A stretch of DNA of 64,000 nt from Vibrio sp. JPW-9-11-11 (GCF_013369335.1 NZ_SZQJ01000006.1:1-64000), one strand, 5' to 3'. Positions 8,877 through 18,506 are shown, counted from the first letter of the stretch. Translations and numbers: made by a program. Notes: a model not told the origin generated them from the sequence alone.

Positions 8877-9656
8877 TTAGAGAGAGACATTAAAGAATCG
8901 TGCCAAGAAGCCAGGTTCTTGCATATCTTGCTGCGTACCCGTCCCAGAGTACTGAATTCTCGCATTTGAAATACGGGTTGAAGCAATCGTATTTTCATAG
9001 TCGATGTCATCAGGGCGAATGGTACCGCTGAGACGAATATATTCGTCACCCGTATTGAGCGTTAGCCATTTTTCACCACGTATGACCAAGTTGCCGTTAG
9101 CCAACACTTCGATGACTTCTACCGTAATCGAACCTGAAATGCTATTACTCTGATTCGCCGCTGCGCTGCCACTGAAGTTGTTATCGTTGCTCAAATTGTA
9201 CGAGAAGTTGTAATCGCCGATGTTTAACTGCTGCCCGCCCACTTCAAGCGGGTCCATCGATGCATCGTTATTTTTTGATAAGTCGGCATCCGAGCTTTTA
9301 GCCGCCTTGGTTTGCTCGTCTAATGTGACTGTGATGATGTCGCCAATTCCGCGAGGTTTGTAGTCATCGTACAGGCTGGTGGTGCTAGCCGTATTGAACA
9401 GTGACCCGGTTTCTGCCGCGTAGTGCTCTGGCTGATGTTTAGGGTGAATTGGTGCCCAAGCAGGATCACCGGCAACCGGATCAGTCCTGCCGCGGAGCGT
9501 ATCGATCATACCGGAACTTTCCTGCTCAGATTTATCCCCTTCGACCGCATCGACATTGGTCGTGCCTTGAACGACATCGGGAGTCTCTACAGGTGGTTCT
9601 AACATGGTACAGCCAGACATGACGACCATTATCAATAGCGCGAGTAATCGATTCAT
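8877..9656 (-). CDS. flgH: Flagellar L-ring lipoprotein FlgH
   Basis: A 259-residue outer-membrane lipoprotein that forms the L ring. The signal peptide ends in a lipobox (VMSGC), with the lipidated cysteine at residue 16. The conserved [18 protein letters not shown] block and the C-terminal ARFFNVSL identify the family. In vibrios the L ring is surrounded by the T and H rings; the H-ring genes flgO, flgP and flgT are also in this window. Confidence 0.95.
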   Translation of the reverse strand: MNRLLALLIMVVMSGCTMLEPPVETPDVVQGTTNVDAVEGDKSEQESSGMIDTLRGRTDPVAGDPAWAPIHPKHQPEHYAAETGSLFNTASTTSLYDDYKPRGIGDIITVTLDEQTKAAKSSDADLSKNNDASMDPLEVGGQQLNIGDYNFSYNLSNDNNFSGSAAANQSNSISGSITVEVIEVLANGNLVIRGEKWLTLNTGDEYIRLSGTIRPDDIDYENTIASTRISNARIQYSGTGTQQDMQEPGFLARFFNVSL

Positions 9657-9676
9657 TCTCTTATCCCCGTAGAAGC

Positions 9677-10465
9677 TTAAAGTTGCTGATTGACAAAACT
9701 CATCATTTTGTCGACCGCCGAGATCACTTTCGAGTTCATCTCGTACACACGTTGCGCTTCGATCATATTGACCAGTTCTTCAGTAACGTTCACGTTCGAT
9801 GTTTCAAGCATCGACTGTCTTACTTCGCCGAAACCATCAAAACCCGGTACTCCTTCTTGTGGATCGCCACTAGCGCCCGTCGGCAAGTAGAGGTTTTGCC
9901 CTACTGGCTCAAGCCCACCCGGGTTGATGAAGTCGACCGTCGCGATCTGACCCACTACTTGGTTATCCTGTTGGCCTCGTACCCGCACTGAAACTTCACC
10001 ATCAGTGCCGACCGTGATACTGATGGCATCTTCTGGAATCGCGATTTCAGGCTCGAGTGAATACCCCGCACCAGAAGTCACAATCACCCCTTCATCATTA
10101 ACGGTAAACTGACCGTTGCGTGTATAGCCAATGTTGCCGTCAGGCATCAAAATCTGGAAAAAGCCATCGCCTTCGATCATCATATCGAGGCTGTTATTGG
10201 TGGTTTGAGTATTACCTTGGGTGTGAACTTTCTGCGTCGCCACCACTTTAGAACCCGCCCCAAGCATAAGGCCACTGGGTAACTCAGTATTTTGCGATGA
10301 CTGACCACCAGGTTGGTTAATATTCTGATAAAACAAATCTTCAAACACCGCGCGGCTTTTCTTAAAACCAACGGTGGAGGCGTTCGCTAGGTTGTTTGAA
10401 ATGGTTGAAATATTGGTTTGTTGGGCATCTAAGCCCGTTTTACTTACCCACAATGCCGGATGCAT
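9677..10465 (-). CDS. flgG: Flagellar distal rod protein FlgG
   Basis: A 262-residue axial protein that forms the distal rod. It has the axial motif [12 protein letters not shown] near residues 26-37 and the C-terminal coiled coil ([17 protein letters not shown]). Its length equals the usual FlgG length. Gaps to flgF and flgH are about 20 bases. Confidence 0.95.
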   Translation of the reverse strand: MHPALWVSKTGLDAQQTNISTISNNLANASTVGFKKSRAVFEDLFYQNINQPGGQSSQNTELPSGLMLGAGSKVVATQKVHTQGNTQTTNNSLDMMIEGDGFFQILMPDGNIGYTRNGQFTVNDEGVIVTSGAGYSLEPEIAIPEDAISITVGTDGEVSVRVRGQQDNQVVGQIATVDFINPGGLEPVGQNLYLPTGASGDPQEGVPGFDGFGEVRQSMLETSNVNVTEELVNMIEAQRVYEMNSKVISAVDKMMSFVNQQL

Positions 10466-10484
10466 AACCTTCTCCTAAATTCTA

Positions 10485-11234
10485 TTAGCTCATACGAAGC
10501 AGAGAGTCAGACGCTTTGTCCATGTCTTCTGCAGTGCTCATCATTTTTACTTGCATCTCAAATTGGCGTTGCAAGTCAATCAAGTTAGTCATTTCGCCAA
10601 TCGCATTGACGTTACTTCCCTCAATTGCGCCTGTGAGCAGTTTGACACCGGCATCCGCTTCGTATGCCGCATTAGGATCTTTTGCACGGAACAAGCCGTT
10701 AATATCTTTGAATAGTGATTGATTATTGGTACGCGTAAGCTTAATTCGGTCAACAACCTCAATGGCATCCGCTGGTGCTCCCTGAGGAACCACAGAAATA
10801 GTGCCGTCGTTACCAATTTCGACTTTGCTGATGGGGATCGGCAAGGTGATCGGAGCGCCGGTTTCACCTAGTACAAGGTTGCCATTGCCGTTGGTTAACA
10901 ATCCGTTGGCATCAATGTTGAGGTTACCGTTACGTGTCAGGCCTTCTTTGCCTGTCTTATCCATCACCGCTATCCAGCCATCTCCTTGAATGGTGACATC
11001 AAGGTCTCGGCCTGTGGTGATCACACTGCCTTGCTGGAAATTATGTCCCGGGCGCTCTGTCATACTGAATACTCGGCTTGGTAAGCCATCACCATACGCT
11101 TGCATTGAGCGAGCTTGCGCTAAATCAGCACGGAATCCCGTAGTGCTGACGTTGGCTAGGTTGTTCGCTCTGAGCTGCAATGCCTGCATGTTTTGCTTGG
11201 CGCCGCTCATAGCGAGAAACAGTGCACGATCCAT
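10485..11234 (-). CDS. flgF: Flagellar proximal rod protein FlgF
   Basis: A 249-residue axial rod protein with the motif NLANVSTTGFRAD and C-terminal helix EMTNLIDLQRQFEMQ. A TTG 12 bases upstream could start a longer form, but the ATG at 11234 has GGAG 6 bases before it and begins the canonical MDRALFLAMSG. A 197-base gap and a strong sigma-54 promoter separate it from flgE, so flgFGHIJ can be transcribed on its own. Confidence 0.93.
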   Translation of the reverse strand: MDRALFLAMSGAKQNMQALQLRANNLANVSTTGFRADLAQARSMQAYGDGLPSRVFSMTERPGHNFQQGSVITTGRDLDVTIQGDGWIAVMDKTGKEGLTRNGNLNIDANGLLTNGNGNLVLGETGAPITLPIPISKVEIGNDGTISVVPQGAPADAIEVVDRIKLTRTNNQSLFKDINGLFRAKDPNAAYEADAGVKLLTGAIEGSNVNAIGEMTNLIDLQRQFEMQVKMMSTAEDMDKASDSLLRMS

Positions 11235-11268
11235 AATTTGCTCCAAAAATCACAATTCACAGTGATAT

Positions 11269-11285
11269 AAGCAATTGGTGTGCCA
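11269..11285 (-). promoter_or_regulatory. Sigma-54 promoter of flgFGHIJ, inside the flgB operon
   Basis: The minus strand reads TGGCAC, 5 bases, TTGCTT, a full match to the sigma-54 consensus. It lies in the 197-base flgE-flgF gap, about 35 bases before the flgF start codon. Confidence 0.8.
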
Positions 11286-11431
11286 TTATTAAAAGTAACT
11301 GTTTTTCAATGAGTTGGTGAAAGTACGGCAAAAAAGAGGGGAAAAGATAGATAAGAGCATTTGCCACAGGGGCAAAGGAGTAAGCAGATGTTTGCCACCC
11401 ACTTACCCCCGTTATCGCTATCGTTAATGGA

Positions 11432-12736
11432 TTAACGAATCTGCAAGATGTTCTGCTGAGTTTGATTGTGAACTTCAAGAGAACGAGAGTTCGCTTGGAA
11501 GTTGCGTTGTGCTGAAATCAAATCGACCAGCTCTTGCGTCATATCGATGTTAGATTGTTCAAGGACACCACTGTTAATGGTACCAAATGAACCTTTGTTC
11601 GACTCACCCCAGACTTTCGCGCCCGACATCTGAGTTGCATCCCACTGAGTACCACCTTTCTTGTCTAGACCTTGCTCATTGGCAACACGTACCAAAGCAA
11701 CACGGCCGAGAGTGTTCGCTTCACCGTTTGAGTAGGTTCCAAGAACGCTGCCGTTTTCATCGATATCAACTTTGGTCAAGAAGCCAGTCGTTGCCCCGTC
11801 TTCATCAAACTTAGTCAACTCGAATGGTGCGGCAAACTGAGTGGCACTATCAAGCCCGAACGACAGAGTTTGATTGACGTCTGCACCGTTGAGGTCGACT
11901 GGGTTTGCTCCCGCACCTAATGGTTCAGATACAATGTTTTGTCCATTGTTCAAGCTTGCCAGTGTGCCGTCGTTGTTAAAACGCATAGTATGACCGATGT
12001 GCCCGGTAGGGCTCGTGGCATCACCACCCACAATATTGATTGGTTTCTCACCCGCACTGTCGGTGACAGTGTAGTAAGTTTGCCACGTATTAGGCTGATT
12101 TTGATCTTTGAGGTAGTAAGTCGTCAGCTTGTACGACTGCCCCATAGAGTCATAAATCGTTGATGACGTAGAACGGTTATAGGTTTCTGGATCGGTATAA
12201 TCAAACAGCGCCGGATCTTTGAGGTCGCCATTTGCAGGTAGGTTAACACCCACATCAATATTCGACGTTTGTTTTGGTTTACCGAACTCTTTTGGAATGT
12301 TGATAGGCGACGGCTCATAGGAGAGCACATCACCGGTGTCCGGGTTAACTTGGTAGCCAAGTAAAAACTCATCATTGGCCGTTACCATGTAGTTATCTTT
12401 ATTGAGGTGGAATGCCCCATTTCGAGTTAACTCATTGGAGGTCGGTGTGAGTCTGTCTTTAGCGACAGCAAAGAACCCTGTGCCGGACACTCGCAAGTCC
12501 ATCGGGTTATTCGTATAAATACTTGAACCTTCATGGAACTGCTGAGCAACCTGCGCTGCTTGAACACCTTGCCCAGGCGTCGTTTTCGCATGAGTAAAGA
12601 GTGAATTTGAGTAAACATCGCCAAACTCTGCACGTGACTCTTTAAAGCCGAACGTGTTCGCGTTCGCAATGTTGTTACTGGTGGTATTCAGATCTAACTG
12701 AGCTGCGGATAAACCGCTTAGTGCAACATATGACAT
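11432..12736 (-). CDS. flgE: Flagellar hook protein FlgE
   Basis: A 434-residue hook subunit. The N-terminus (SYVALSGLSAAQLDLNTTS) and the axial motif NIANANTFGFKES are conserved. The C-terminal coil ends in EVHNQTQQNILQIR. FlgD caps the growing hook and its gene lies 39 bases upstream. The central domain is variable, as is normal for the surface of the hook. Confidence 0.95.
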   Translation of the reverse strand: MSYVALSGLSAAQLDLNTTSNNIANANTFGFKESRAEFGDVYSNSLFTHAKTTPGQGVQAAQVAQQFHEGSSIYTNNPMDLRVSGTGFFAVAKDRLTPTSNELTRNGAFHLNKDNYMVTANDEFLLGYQVNPDTGDVLSYEPSPINIPKEFGKPKQTSNIDVGVNLPANGDLKDPALFDYTDPETYNRSTSSTIYDSMGQSYKLTTYYLKDQNQPNTWQTYYTVTDSAGEKPINIVGGDATSPTGHIGHTMRFNNDGTLASLNNGQNIVSEPLGAGANPVDLNGADVNQTLSFGLDSATQFAAPFELTKFDEDGATTGFLTKVDIDENGSVLGTYSNGEANTLGRVALVRVANEQGLDKKGGTQWDATQMSGAKVWGESNKGSFGTINSGVLEQSNIDMTQELVDLISAQRNFQANSRSLEVHNQTQQNILQIR

Positions 12737-12775
12737 TCCAAAATCTCCTATCTAGCTAGCATATCTACTTGAGAG

Positions 12776-13486
12776 TTACGCTTTGCCAACTTCTAGTACT
12801 TCAGCAAGTCGAACTGGCGACTCAAAGCCAGCCAGATTGAGTAGTACGTTACCATCACCTTTACCTAACAGGACGCTATTGACGTTTGCATAGGTCGAAA
12901 CCTCAAACTCTTTCGCGGCCCCATCTAACAAACCCGAGGCTTTCACCTTGTATTTGCCAGCCGGCAATGGATTACCGTTCTGATCTTTGCCGTCCCACTC
13001 AACGCGACTGTCACCCGGAGGTTTAGCGCCGACATCGAAGGTACGAACTAGCTGCCCCATTTGGTCTTCGACTCTTACCATCAAGTTATCAACCGATTGT
13101 GGAAGCTTGACCATGGCAGCCATACTGCCGTCATCTTGTTTAACGCCAGCCGCACCTGGAACCAGCACATCACGTCCTACCAAGGAAGACGCTTGCAAAG
13201 CCTGGTTTGAGGTCATTGAGGCATTGAGCGTTTCGAACTGATTGTTCATTTTGCCAATACCATCAACGGTCGCGAAAGACGCCATTTGCGCAATCATCTG
13301 GTCATTACTGACCGGCTTAAACGGGTCTTGCTGAGCAAGCTGCTTAGTGAGCAAAGATAAGAAGTCTTCTTGTTTAAGATCTTGCTTACCTGTGGTCTCA
13401 TTCGGCTTATTCTTCTCTTGAAGTTGTTTAAGCTGGTCAATATAGGACAAGCCGCTTTGACCAACATTGTTAATGTCTCCGGCCAT
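12776..13486 (-). CDS. flgD: Flagellar hook capping protein FlgD
   Basis: A 236-residue scaffold that caps the hook while FlgE assembles. The N-terminal block DFLSLLTKQLAQQDPFKPV is the family signature, followed by a FlgD Ig-like/tudor region (VEWDGKDQNGNPLPAGKYKV near residues 163-182). It lies 10 bases after flgC. Confidence 0.94.
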   Translation of the reverse strand: MAGDINNVGQSGLSYIDQLKQLQEKNKPNETTGKQDLKQEDFLSLLTKQLAQQDPFKPVSNDQMIAQMASFATVDGIGKMNNQFETLNASMTSNQALQASSLVGRDVLVPGAAGVKQDDGSMAAMVKLPQSVDNLMVRVEDQMGQLVRTFDVGAKPPGDSRVEWDGKDQNGNPLPAGKYKVKASGLLDGAAKEFEVSTYANVNSVLLGKGDGNVLLNLAGFESPVRLAEVLEVGKA

Positions 13487-13496
13487 ACTCTATCTC

Positions 13497-13913
13497 CTAT
13501 TGACCCATCTGCAGCGTACGCAGCAGCATTTGTTTACTAGCATCTGCAACTTGAACGTTCGTCTGGTACGAGCGTGAGGCAGATATCATGTTGGCCATTT
13601 CTTCCATCACATTAACGTTCGGTTTATAGATATAACCTTCGTCATTCGCGAGTGGGTGATCAGGGTTGTACTCCGCGCTGAGCGGTTTGTCGCTTTCAAT
13701 AATGCCCATCACTTTCACCGGCACCGTATGGTCGCGGCCATACTTTGCCTTACTTAACTCAGCACCGAATACCGCATGGCGCGCTTTATAGGTGTCTTTA
13801 GCGGAGCTAGAAACACTGTCTGCGTTGGCCAAGTTACTCGAGGTCGTATTTAGACGAACAGATTCAGCGCTCATGGCAGAACCAGTGACATTGAAAACGT
13901 TAAATAAGCTCAT
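13497..13913 (-). CDS. flgC: Flagellar proximal rod protein FlgC
   Basis: A 138-residue rod protein: MSLFNVFNVTGSAMSAES at the N-terminus and the axial C-terminal motif EEMANMISASRSYQTNVQV. Its ATG follows the flgB stop codon with no gap, which suggests translational coupling. Confidence 0.95.
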   Translation of the reverse strand: MSLFNVFNVTGSAMSAESVRLNTTSSNLANADSVSSSAKDTYKARHAVFGAELSKAKYGRDHTVPVKVMGIIESDKPLSAEYNPDHPLANDEGYIYKPNVNVMEEMANMISASRSYQTNVQVADASKQMLLRTLQMGQ

Positions 13914-14312
13914 CTAGTTACTCCCTTTTATAGCTTTCGTTAAGTTCTTGAATTTACTTCCTAAGAAGTCAAGTGATGCTTGGTGTCGGATTTGGTTTTG
14001 CATAAACAAATTACGCTCCAAGTCCACATCCACCGTATTGCCATCACCTGTGTCAGGCTGTGTCGGAAGACGATACATAACTTCACCTGTCACGCGGGTA
14101 GAGGCAGGAATATGCCGACTATCAGTACGGCTAAGCCCAATGCTTGCCTCTGATGTTGCCGCTTGTAATGCCTTTTGAAAGTCCATCCCTTTAGACTTGT
14201 AACCAGGCGTGTTCGCTTGAGCAATGTTGGTGGAAATCACCTCAGCATTGCGCTCACGTACGCCCACCGTGTATTGGTGGATACCTAATGCGTTGTCAAA
14301 AGAAATAGCCAT
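13914..14312 (-). CDS. flgB: Flagellar proximal rod protein FlgB
   Basis: A 132-residue rod protein, first gene of the flgBCDEFGHIJ operon. It has the axial motif NIAQANTPGYKSKGMDF near residues 29-45. A sigma-54 promoter lies about 45 bases upstream. The length is normal for FlgB. Confidence 0.95.
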   Translation of the reverse strand: MAISFDNALGIHQYTVGVRERNAEVISTNIAQANTPGYKSKGMDFQKALQAATSEASIGLSRTDSRHIPASTRVTGEVMYRLPTQPDTGDGNTVDVDLERNLFMQNQIRHQASLDFLGSKFKNLTKAIKGSN

Positions 14313-14354
14313 GTTGACCTCTACTCAAAGAACTGACCGTTACTGTAAAAGTAA

Positions 14355-14372
14355 AAGCAATTTGCGTACCAA
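14355..14372 (-). promoter_or_regulatory. Sigma-54 promoter of the flgB operon
   Basis: The minus strand reads TTGGTAC, 5 bases, TTGCTT, one mismatch from consensus in the -24 element, with correct GG-N10-GC spacing. Confidence 0.75.
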
Positions 14373-14505
14373 CTATAAAAATATCCATCAATTTGCTTTC
14401 GTGATTGGTAGAGCAATAACTAAGCCAACTTTACTGACTTGTGTTACTCACAAATAGAGTTTGGAATGACTCATCGAAGAGTATAGAAGTAAAGCAAAGA
14501 GGGAT

Positions 14506-14534
14506 ACAAAAACGCCCAGCAGGTCTGCTGGGCG
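14506..14534 (-). terminator. Terminator of cheVR
   Basis: A perfect 9-bp stem (CGCCCAGCA/TGCTGGGCG) with a 4-base loop is followed on the minus strand by TTTTTG. It lies about 30 bases past the cheR stop, so flgB is separated from cheVR. Confidence 0.85.
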
Positions 14535-14561
14535 CGAAAGAAAATGATAGTTAAGGGGAAG

Positions 14562-15389
14562 CTATTTGAGTTTGTAGATAATACCTGGGTTGCAGCGAAC
14601 CATTTCAAACCTATCCGTCAATCCGGTCAAGGATTCAGACGCCCCTAACAGTAAATACCCACCAGGGTTTAGGCTGTTGGCCATCTGATTAAGCACCTGA
14701 GATTTCATGTCAGGAGAAAAGTAAATCAATACATTTCGACAGAAGATAATGTCAAACTTACCCAACAACGCATAGCTGTCCATCAGGTTCTGCGGACGAA
14801 AATTCACCAAGCGTTTAACATTGTCTTTCACTTTCATTCGACCATCGCCCGCATCTTCAAAAAAGTTGCGTCGGCGCTCTGGAGATAAACCACGTCCTAA
14901 AGCAAGGTTGTCGTAAACCCCCGCGCGACACATATCCAGCATACTTGCAGAAATATCAGTGGCGGTAATCGACACACTCGGCAACATGCCTGGTTTACGT
15001 TGCTGAGTTTCTAAAATGGTCATGGCCATTGAGTACGGCTCCTGACCAGAAGAACTTGCCGCAGACCAAATTTTGATCGGGCGTTTGCTTGCCGCCACTT
15101 CCGGCAACAACTTATTGGCTAAAACTTCAAACGGATAAGTATCACGAAACCAGAGGGTTTCATTCGTGGTCATGGCATCTACTGCGGCAACACGCAACTC
15201 GCGGTTACGCCCTGTCACAACATCTCTGAGCAAATCTGACAATGAGGCCAGCTTGAACTTAGTGACCAGTGGACTCAAACGACTTCTCACTAAGTATTGC
15301 TTACTGTCACCAAGTACGATACCACACTGTGACTCCAAAAAGCGGCTGAAATCACGATACTCTTGATCGCTTATAGTTATCGCTGTCAT
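14562..15389 (-). CDS. cheR: Chemotaxis protein methyltransferase CheR
   Basis: A 275-residue cytoplasmic enzyme that methylates glutamates of chemoreceptors using S-adenosylmethionine. The SAM site SAASSSGQEPYSMAM and the motif FDIIFCRNVLIYF are clear. It follows cheV by 11 bases and ends in its own terminator. In vibrios this cheR copy sits with the flagellar rod genes rather than with the main che cluster. Confidence 0.94.
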   Translation of the reverse strand: MTAITISDQEYRDFSRFLESQCGIVLGDSKQYLVRSRLSPLVTKFKLASLSDLLRDVVTGRNRELRVAAVDAMTTNETLWFRDTYPFEVLANKLLPEVAASKRPIKIWSAASSSGQEPYSMAMTILETQQRKPGMLPSVSITATDISASMLDMCRAGVYDNLALGRGLSPERRRNFFEDAGDGRMKVKDNVKRLVNFRPQNLMDSYALLGKFDIIFCRNVLIYFSPDMKSQVLNQMANSLNPGGYLLLGASESLTGLTDRFEMVRCNPGIIYKLK

Positions 15390-15400
15390 TAACGTCTCTT

Positions 15401-16327
15401 TTATTTTGTAAGTGCAGCTTTTACCGCATTACCAAGCTCATCTGGATTAAATTTGGCGATGAATGAGTTCGCGCCAACTCGCTCCACCATCGCTTGGTTA
15501 AACACACCACTGAGTGATGAGTGAAGAATAACATAAAGATCTTTCAGATCTGGATTACGTCTGATCTCTGCTGTTAATGTATAGCCGTCCATTTCCGGCA
15601 TTTCAATATCTGATATCACAAGTGAAATTTGCTCGTAGATACTGCCCTCTGCCGCCATTTCAGTCAGTTTTTCGTATGCTTTCTTGCCGTCGATAACTGA
15701 CACGCACTCAAAACCAAGCGAGGTTATCGCTCGTTCGACCTGCTTACGAGCAACAGTCGAGTCATCCGCAATCAGTATACGACGAACAATCTCTTTTTCT
15801 GTTTCGGCTTGAGCAATTTCTTCACCGATCGATGCATCCATCGTTTCATCAATTGGTGCGATTTCTGCAAGGATCTTCTCGACATCGAGGATTTCGACCA
15901 ATTCGTTGTCGATATTGGTTACCGCGGTAAGGTAATTCGATTTACCCGCCCCTTCCGGCGGTGGCAAAATCGCTTCCCAGTGCATATTAATGATACGCTC
16001 TACCGAGGTCACTAAGAAAGCTTGAATTGTACGGTTAAATTCGGCAATCACTACAAACGCTTTGTCGACATCTGTGGTTGGTCTACCACCGACGGCCAAA
16101 CTTAAATCAATCACGGAAACGGTATGGCCGCGAATGTGGGCAACCCCTTTAACCAAAGGGTGTAAATTTGGCATTAAAGTGAGCTTGGGGCACTGAAGAA
16201 CCTCTTTTACTTTGAATACGTTAATACCGTAACGTTGGCGCCCCATCAGGCGAAACGTTAGGAGTTCTAATCGGTTTTGACCGACGAGTTGTGTACGCTG
16301 ATTCACTGAATCAAGAATACCCGTCAT
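15401..16327 (-). CDS. cheV: Chemotaxis coupling protein CheV
   Basis: A 308-residue hybrid adaptor. Residues about 18-160 are a CheW-like domain that couples receptors to CheA. Residues about 183-306 are a response-regulator receiver with acidic pair Asp188/Asp189, phosphoacceptor Asp240 (ISDIEMPEMDG) and Lys292. It is the first gene of cheVR and is divergent from flgA across 64 bases, where I could not recognise a clear sigma-54 or sigma-28 promoter. Confidence 0.94.
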   Translation of the reverse strand: MTGILDSVNQRTQLVGQNRLELLTFRLMGRQRYGINVFKVKEVLQCPKLTLMPNLHPLVKGVAHIRGHTVSVIDLSLAVGGRPTTDVDKAFVVIAEFNRTIQAFLVTSVERIINMHWEAILPPPEGAGKSNYLTAVTNIDNELVEILDVEKILAEIAPIDETMDASIGEEIAQAETEKEIVRRILIADDSTVARKQVERAITSLGFECVSVIDGKKAYEKLTEMAAEGSIYEQISLVISDIEMPEMDGYTLTAEIRRNPDLKDLYVILHSSLSGVFNQAMVERVGANSFIAKFNPDELGNAVKAALTK

Positions 16328-16391
16328 AAGCTCATCTCCATCTCAAACTTCATGCAAAAAAATGGTAGTCTACTCTACGTGATGAAAACAG

Positions 16392-17150
16392 ATGAGAAAC
16401 AGAATGAAATATCCTAAATCACCCTTCTGCTCGTTTTCCATAACTAATTGTAGAGCTTTCTATAAAAAGTTTTATAAGTCTATCGGCTTTTTCTTGTTTT
16501 TCTTTAGTTTTTCAGCGACATCTGCAACACAAAGCCAGATTGAAGCTATTCAACTCGCTGCAGAGGAGTACATAGTCTCGACAGTTGAATGGCCTTCAGG
16601 CGGTACACTTGAAGCCTCAGCTGCCAATATCGATACTCGGATTTTTGCCTCTGATTGTCCGACTGGGCTCAACGCGTCCTCTTCTTCTGTTAATCCTAGT
16701 GCAAGTAATATTACTGTGCTCGTAGAATGTCCAGACGACAATTGGCGTATTTATGTGCCCGTGCGTTTGACTCGAACCGGCCCGCAAGTGGTTTTAACCA
16801 CAGCGCTATCACGCGGACAACTTATCTCGCCACAAGACGTTACTATTAGTATGGTAGACCTGCAACGCTTTAGGCGGCAAGGCTTTTCCTCAATTGACGC
16901 CGTTGTCGGCGCAAAAACCAAGAAAAACCTCCGCGAAGGAGAAATCATTGAACAACGCGATATCTGTGTGGTATGTCGCAATGAAACCGTCACCATTAAA
17001 GCAACAAACTTAGGGATGACCATCACCACAAAAGGGGTGGCACTGACAGATGGTTCACACGGTGAACAGATAAGAGTGAAAAATAGTAAATCCAACCGTA
17101 TAATTGAAGGACGCGTGACTGGAATTTCTGAAGTAACCGTGGTGTTTTAG
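16392..17150 (+). CDS. flgA: Flagellar P-ring assembly chaperone FlgA
   Basis: A 252-residue periplasmic chaperone needed for FlgI to form the P ring. The basic N-terminus and the hydrophobic stretch FFLFFFSFSATSATQ (around residues 33-47) form a long signal peptide. The SAF domain covers roughly residues 125-250 (LSRGQLISPQDV). The start is uncertain: ATG codons at 16392 and 16404 are both in frame and neither has a strong ribosome site. It is the first gene of flgA, flgM, flgN. Confidence 0.88.
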   Translation: MRNRMKYPKSPFCSFSITNCRAFYKKFYKSIGFFLFFFSFSATSATQSQIEAIQLAAEEYIVSTVEWPSGGTLEASAANIDTRIFASDCPTGLNASSSSVNPSASNITVLVECPDDNWRIYVPVRLTRTGPQVVLTTALSRGQLISPQDVTISMVDLQRFRRQGFSSIDAVVGAKTKKNLREGEIIEQRDICVVCRNETVTIKATNLGMTITTKGVALTDGSHGEQIRVKNSKSNRIIEGRVTGISEVTVVF

Positions 17151-17167
17151 CTGAATGAAAAAAAAGC

Positions 17168-17194
17168 TAAAGTTTGCGCTGCGATTGTCGATAT
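17168..17194 (+). promoter_or_regulatory. Sigma-28 (FliA) promoter of flgMN
   Basis: The sequence reads TAAAGTTT, 11 bases, GTCGATAT, with a perfect -35 and a near-perfect -10. It lies just after flgA and about 38 bases before flgM, allowing the usual feedback of sigma-28 on its own anti-sigma factor. Confidence 0.8.
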
Positions 17195-17231
17195 TGACAG
17201 TACAAGTATCTATCTAAAAAAAGGCTCAAAT

Positions 17232-17546
17232 ATGGCAGGTATCGATAACATACGCTCGGGACAACCGCTCTCGACTTCAACGCGAAGTTCCGTGCGTAAT
17301 GAAAGCAGTCCAACAAGTGGTTCTGACTCAGCAAAAAAATCCAGCGTCGCTCAAGATGCGGTTTCACTTAGCTCACAGGGTAAAGCGATGGGCGAGATGC
17401 ATACTCAAATGGCTGCCCAGCCAAGCTTTGACCAAGCGAAGGTGGCCGCAATTAAAGAAGCGATTGCCAATGGATCTTACACCGTAAATCCAGAAAAACT
17501 TGCAGATAACATGATGAAGTTCGAAAAAGAACTTGGCGGACTGTAA
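17232..17546 (+). CDS. flgM: Anti-sigma-28 factor FlgM
   Basis: A 104-residue, largely unstructured cytoplasmic protein that binds and inhibits FliA until it is exported through the finished hook-basal body. The C-terminal half (VAAIKEAIANGSYTVNPEKL, then MMKFEKEL) is the conserved FliA-binding region. It is preceded by a sigma-28 promoter and followed after 18 bases by flgN. Confidence 0.93.
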   Translation: MAGIDNIRSGQPLSTSTRSSVRNESSPTSGSDSAKKSSVAQDAVSLSSQGKAMGEMHTQMAAQPSFDQAKVAAIKEAIANGSYTVNPEKLADNMMKFEKELGGL

Positions 17547-17564
17547 ACGGCGAGTAATTAGATT

Positions 17565-17990
17565 ATGGCGGCACTATTAGGTTTAATCGAGTTTCAGCAC
17601 AAAAACGCTCAGGAGCTAAGTCAGGTCCTTGAGCAAGAAAAGCATGCGATAGCAAACCGAGCGTCTAAAGAAATCGAGCAGTGTGCCAAACAAAAAATCA
17701 CTTTGATTGAACAATTGCAGACAACGGACGAACGTATTCGTCGTCACCCTGACGTCGAGAACTTGAATTCCGATCCAGAGTTGAGCCCTCTGGTCGATGA
17801 AATTCGTGATTTGGTCAGCGAATGTCAGCAGAAAAACGATATCAATGGCGAAGCCCTACAACGTGCGCAACTCAGTTTCAATAAACTCAACAATCTGATG
17901 CAGCAATCTCAGGGTAAACTCGGCATGACATACACCGCCGAAGGTCAAACTAAAAATGTGACGACCTTGGGCACCAATATCAAAGCCTAA
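17565..17990 (+). CDS. flgN: Flagellar export chaperone FlgN
   Basis: A 141-residue, mostly helical protein of the FlgN family, the cytosolic chaperone that carries FlgK and FlgL to the export apparatus. The sequence is rich in coiled-coil heptads (QELSQVLEQEKHAIANRASK). The call rests partly on position: it directly follows flgM, as FlgN does in other Gammaproteobacteria. Confidence 0.85.
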   Translation: MAALLGLIEFQHKNAQELSQVLEQEKHAIANRASKEIEQCAKQKITLIEQLQTTDERIRRHPDVENLNSDPELSPLVDEIRDLVSECQQKNDINGEALQRAQLSFNKLNNLMQQSQGKLGMTYTAEGQTKNVTTLGTNIKA

Positions 17991-18007
17991 TCAATAGCAA
18001 GTAACAC

Positions 18008-18038
18008 AAAAAGCGGCAATCCAAGATTGCCGCTTTTT
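18008..18038. terminator. Bidirectional terminator between flgN and flgP
   Basis: A perfect 13-bp stem (AAAAAGCGGCAAT/ATTGCCGCTTTTT) with a 5-base loop has A and T runs at its ends, so it serves both convergent transcripts. Confidence 0.9.
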
Positions 18039-18065
18039 GTTTGTAGTCGGAGGAGAGTCATTCGA

Positions 18066-18497
18066 TCAGAATAGTGTTTGTTGCCTTTTCTCGGGTACCT
18101 GTTGAACTTCACCGTAGTCACGTAGCTTGTTCATTTTCTCAATATCGAGGCGCAGCTCAGTCACATAACTGTCACCCACTTTATAACTGCGTACCACTTC
18201 GGCACCACGAATCACACCGTCCACCGCTCCCGAAGTTAGCTCAGTACCTAGTCGCTGATCTTTAAGGTCTGCTCGGCCACTGACACGCATGCCATAAACC
18301 TGCTCGGCCAATTCTCGGTACGCATCGATTTTAGAAGCACGCATCGCACGCACTTGCTTCTCTTCCTCGTTCCGGCCTAGCTGCTCACTGATGCTGGCGT
18401 AACCGACTGCAGTGAGAAAATCGTCAGGACGCATATTATTAAGCGGTTGACACCCAACCATAACCAACGCGAACGCGAGGAGTAATAGCTTTTTCAT
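18066..18497 (-). CDS. flgP: Flagellar outer-membrane lipoprotein FlgP
   Basis: A 143-residue lipoprotein with lipobox VMVGC at residues 12-16 and an LPP20-type fold. In vibrios FlgP is part of the H ring that surrounds the flagellar basal body and is needed for motility. It follows flgO by 9 bases. I would distinguish it from other LPP20 lipoproteins by this flgO/flgT context. Confidence 0.9.
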   Translation of the reverse strand: MKKLLLLAFALVMVGCQPLNNMRPDDFLTAVGYASISEQLGRNEEEKQVRAMRASKIDAYRELAEQVYGMRVSGRADLKDQRLGTELTSGAVDGVIRGAEVVRSYKVGDSYVTELRLDIEKMNKLRDYGEVQQVPEKRQQTLF

Positions 18498-18506
18498 GTG
18501 ATCTCC

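Noticed and set aside
16328..16391. A TTGCAT upstream of cheV resembling a sigma-54 -12 element
   Set aside because: No GG exists at the required 10-base distance (the bases there are TA), so it is not a sigma-54 promoter.
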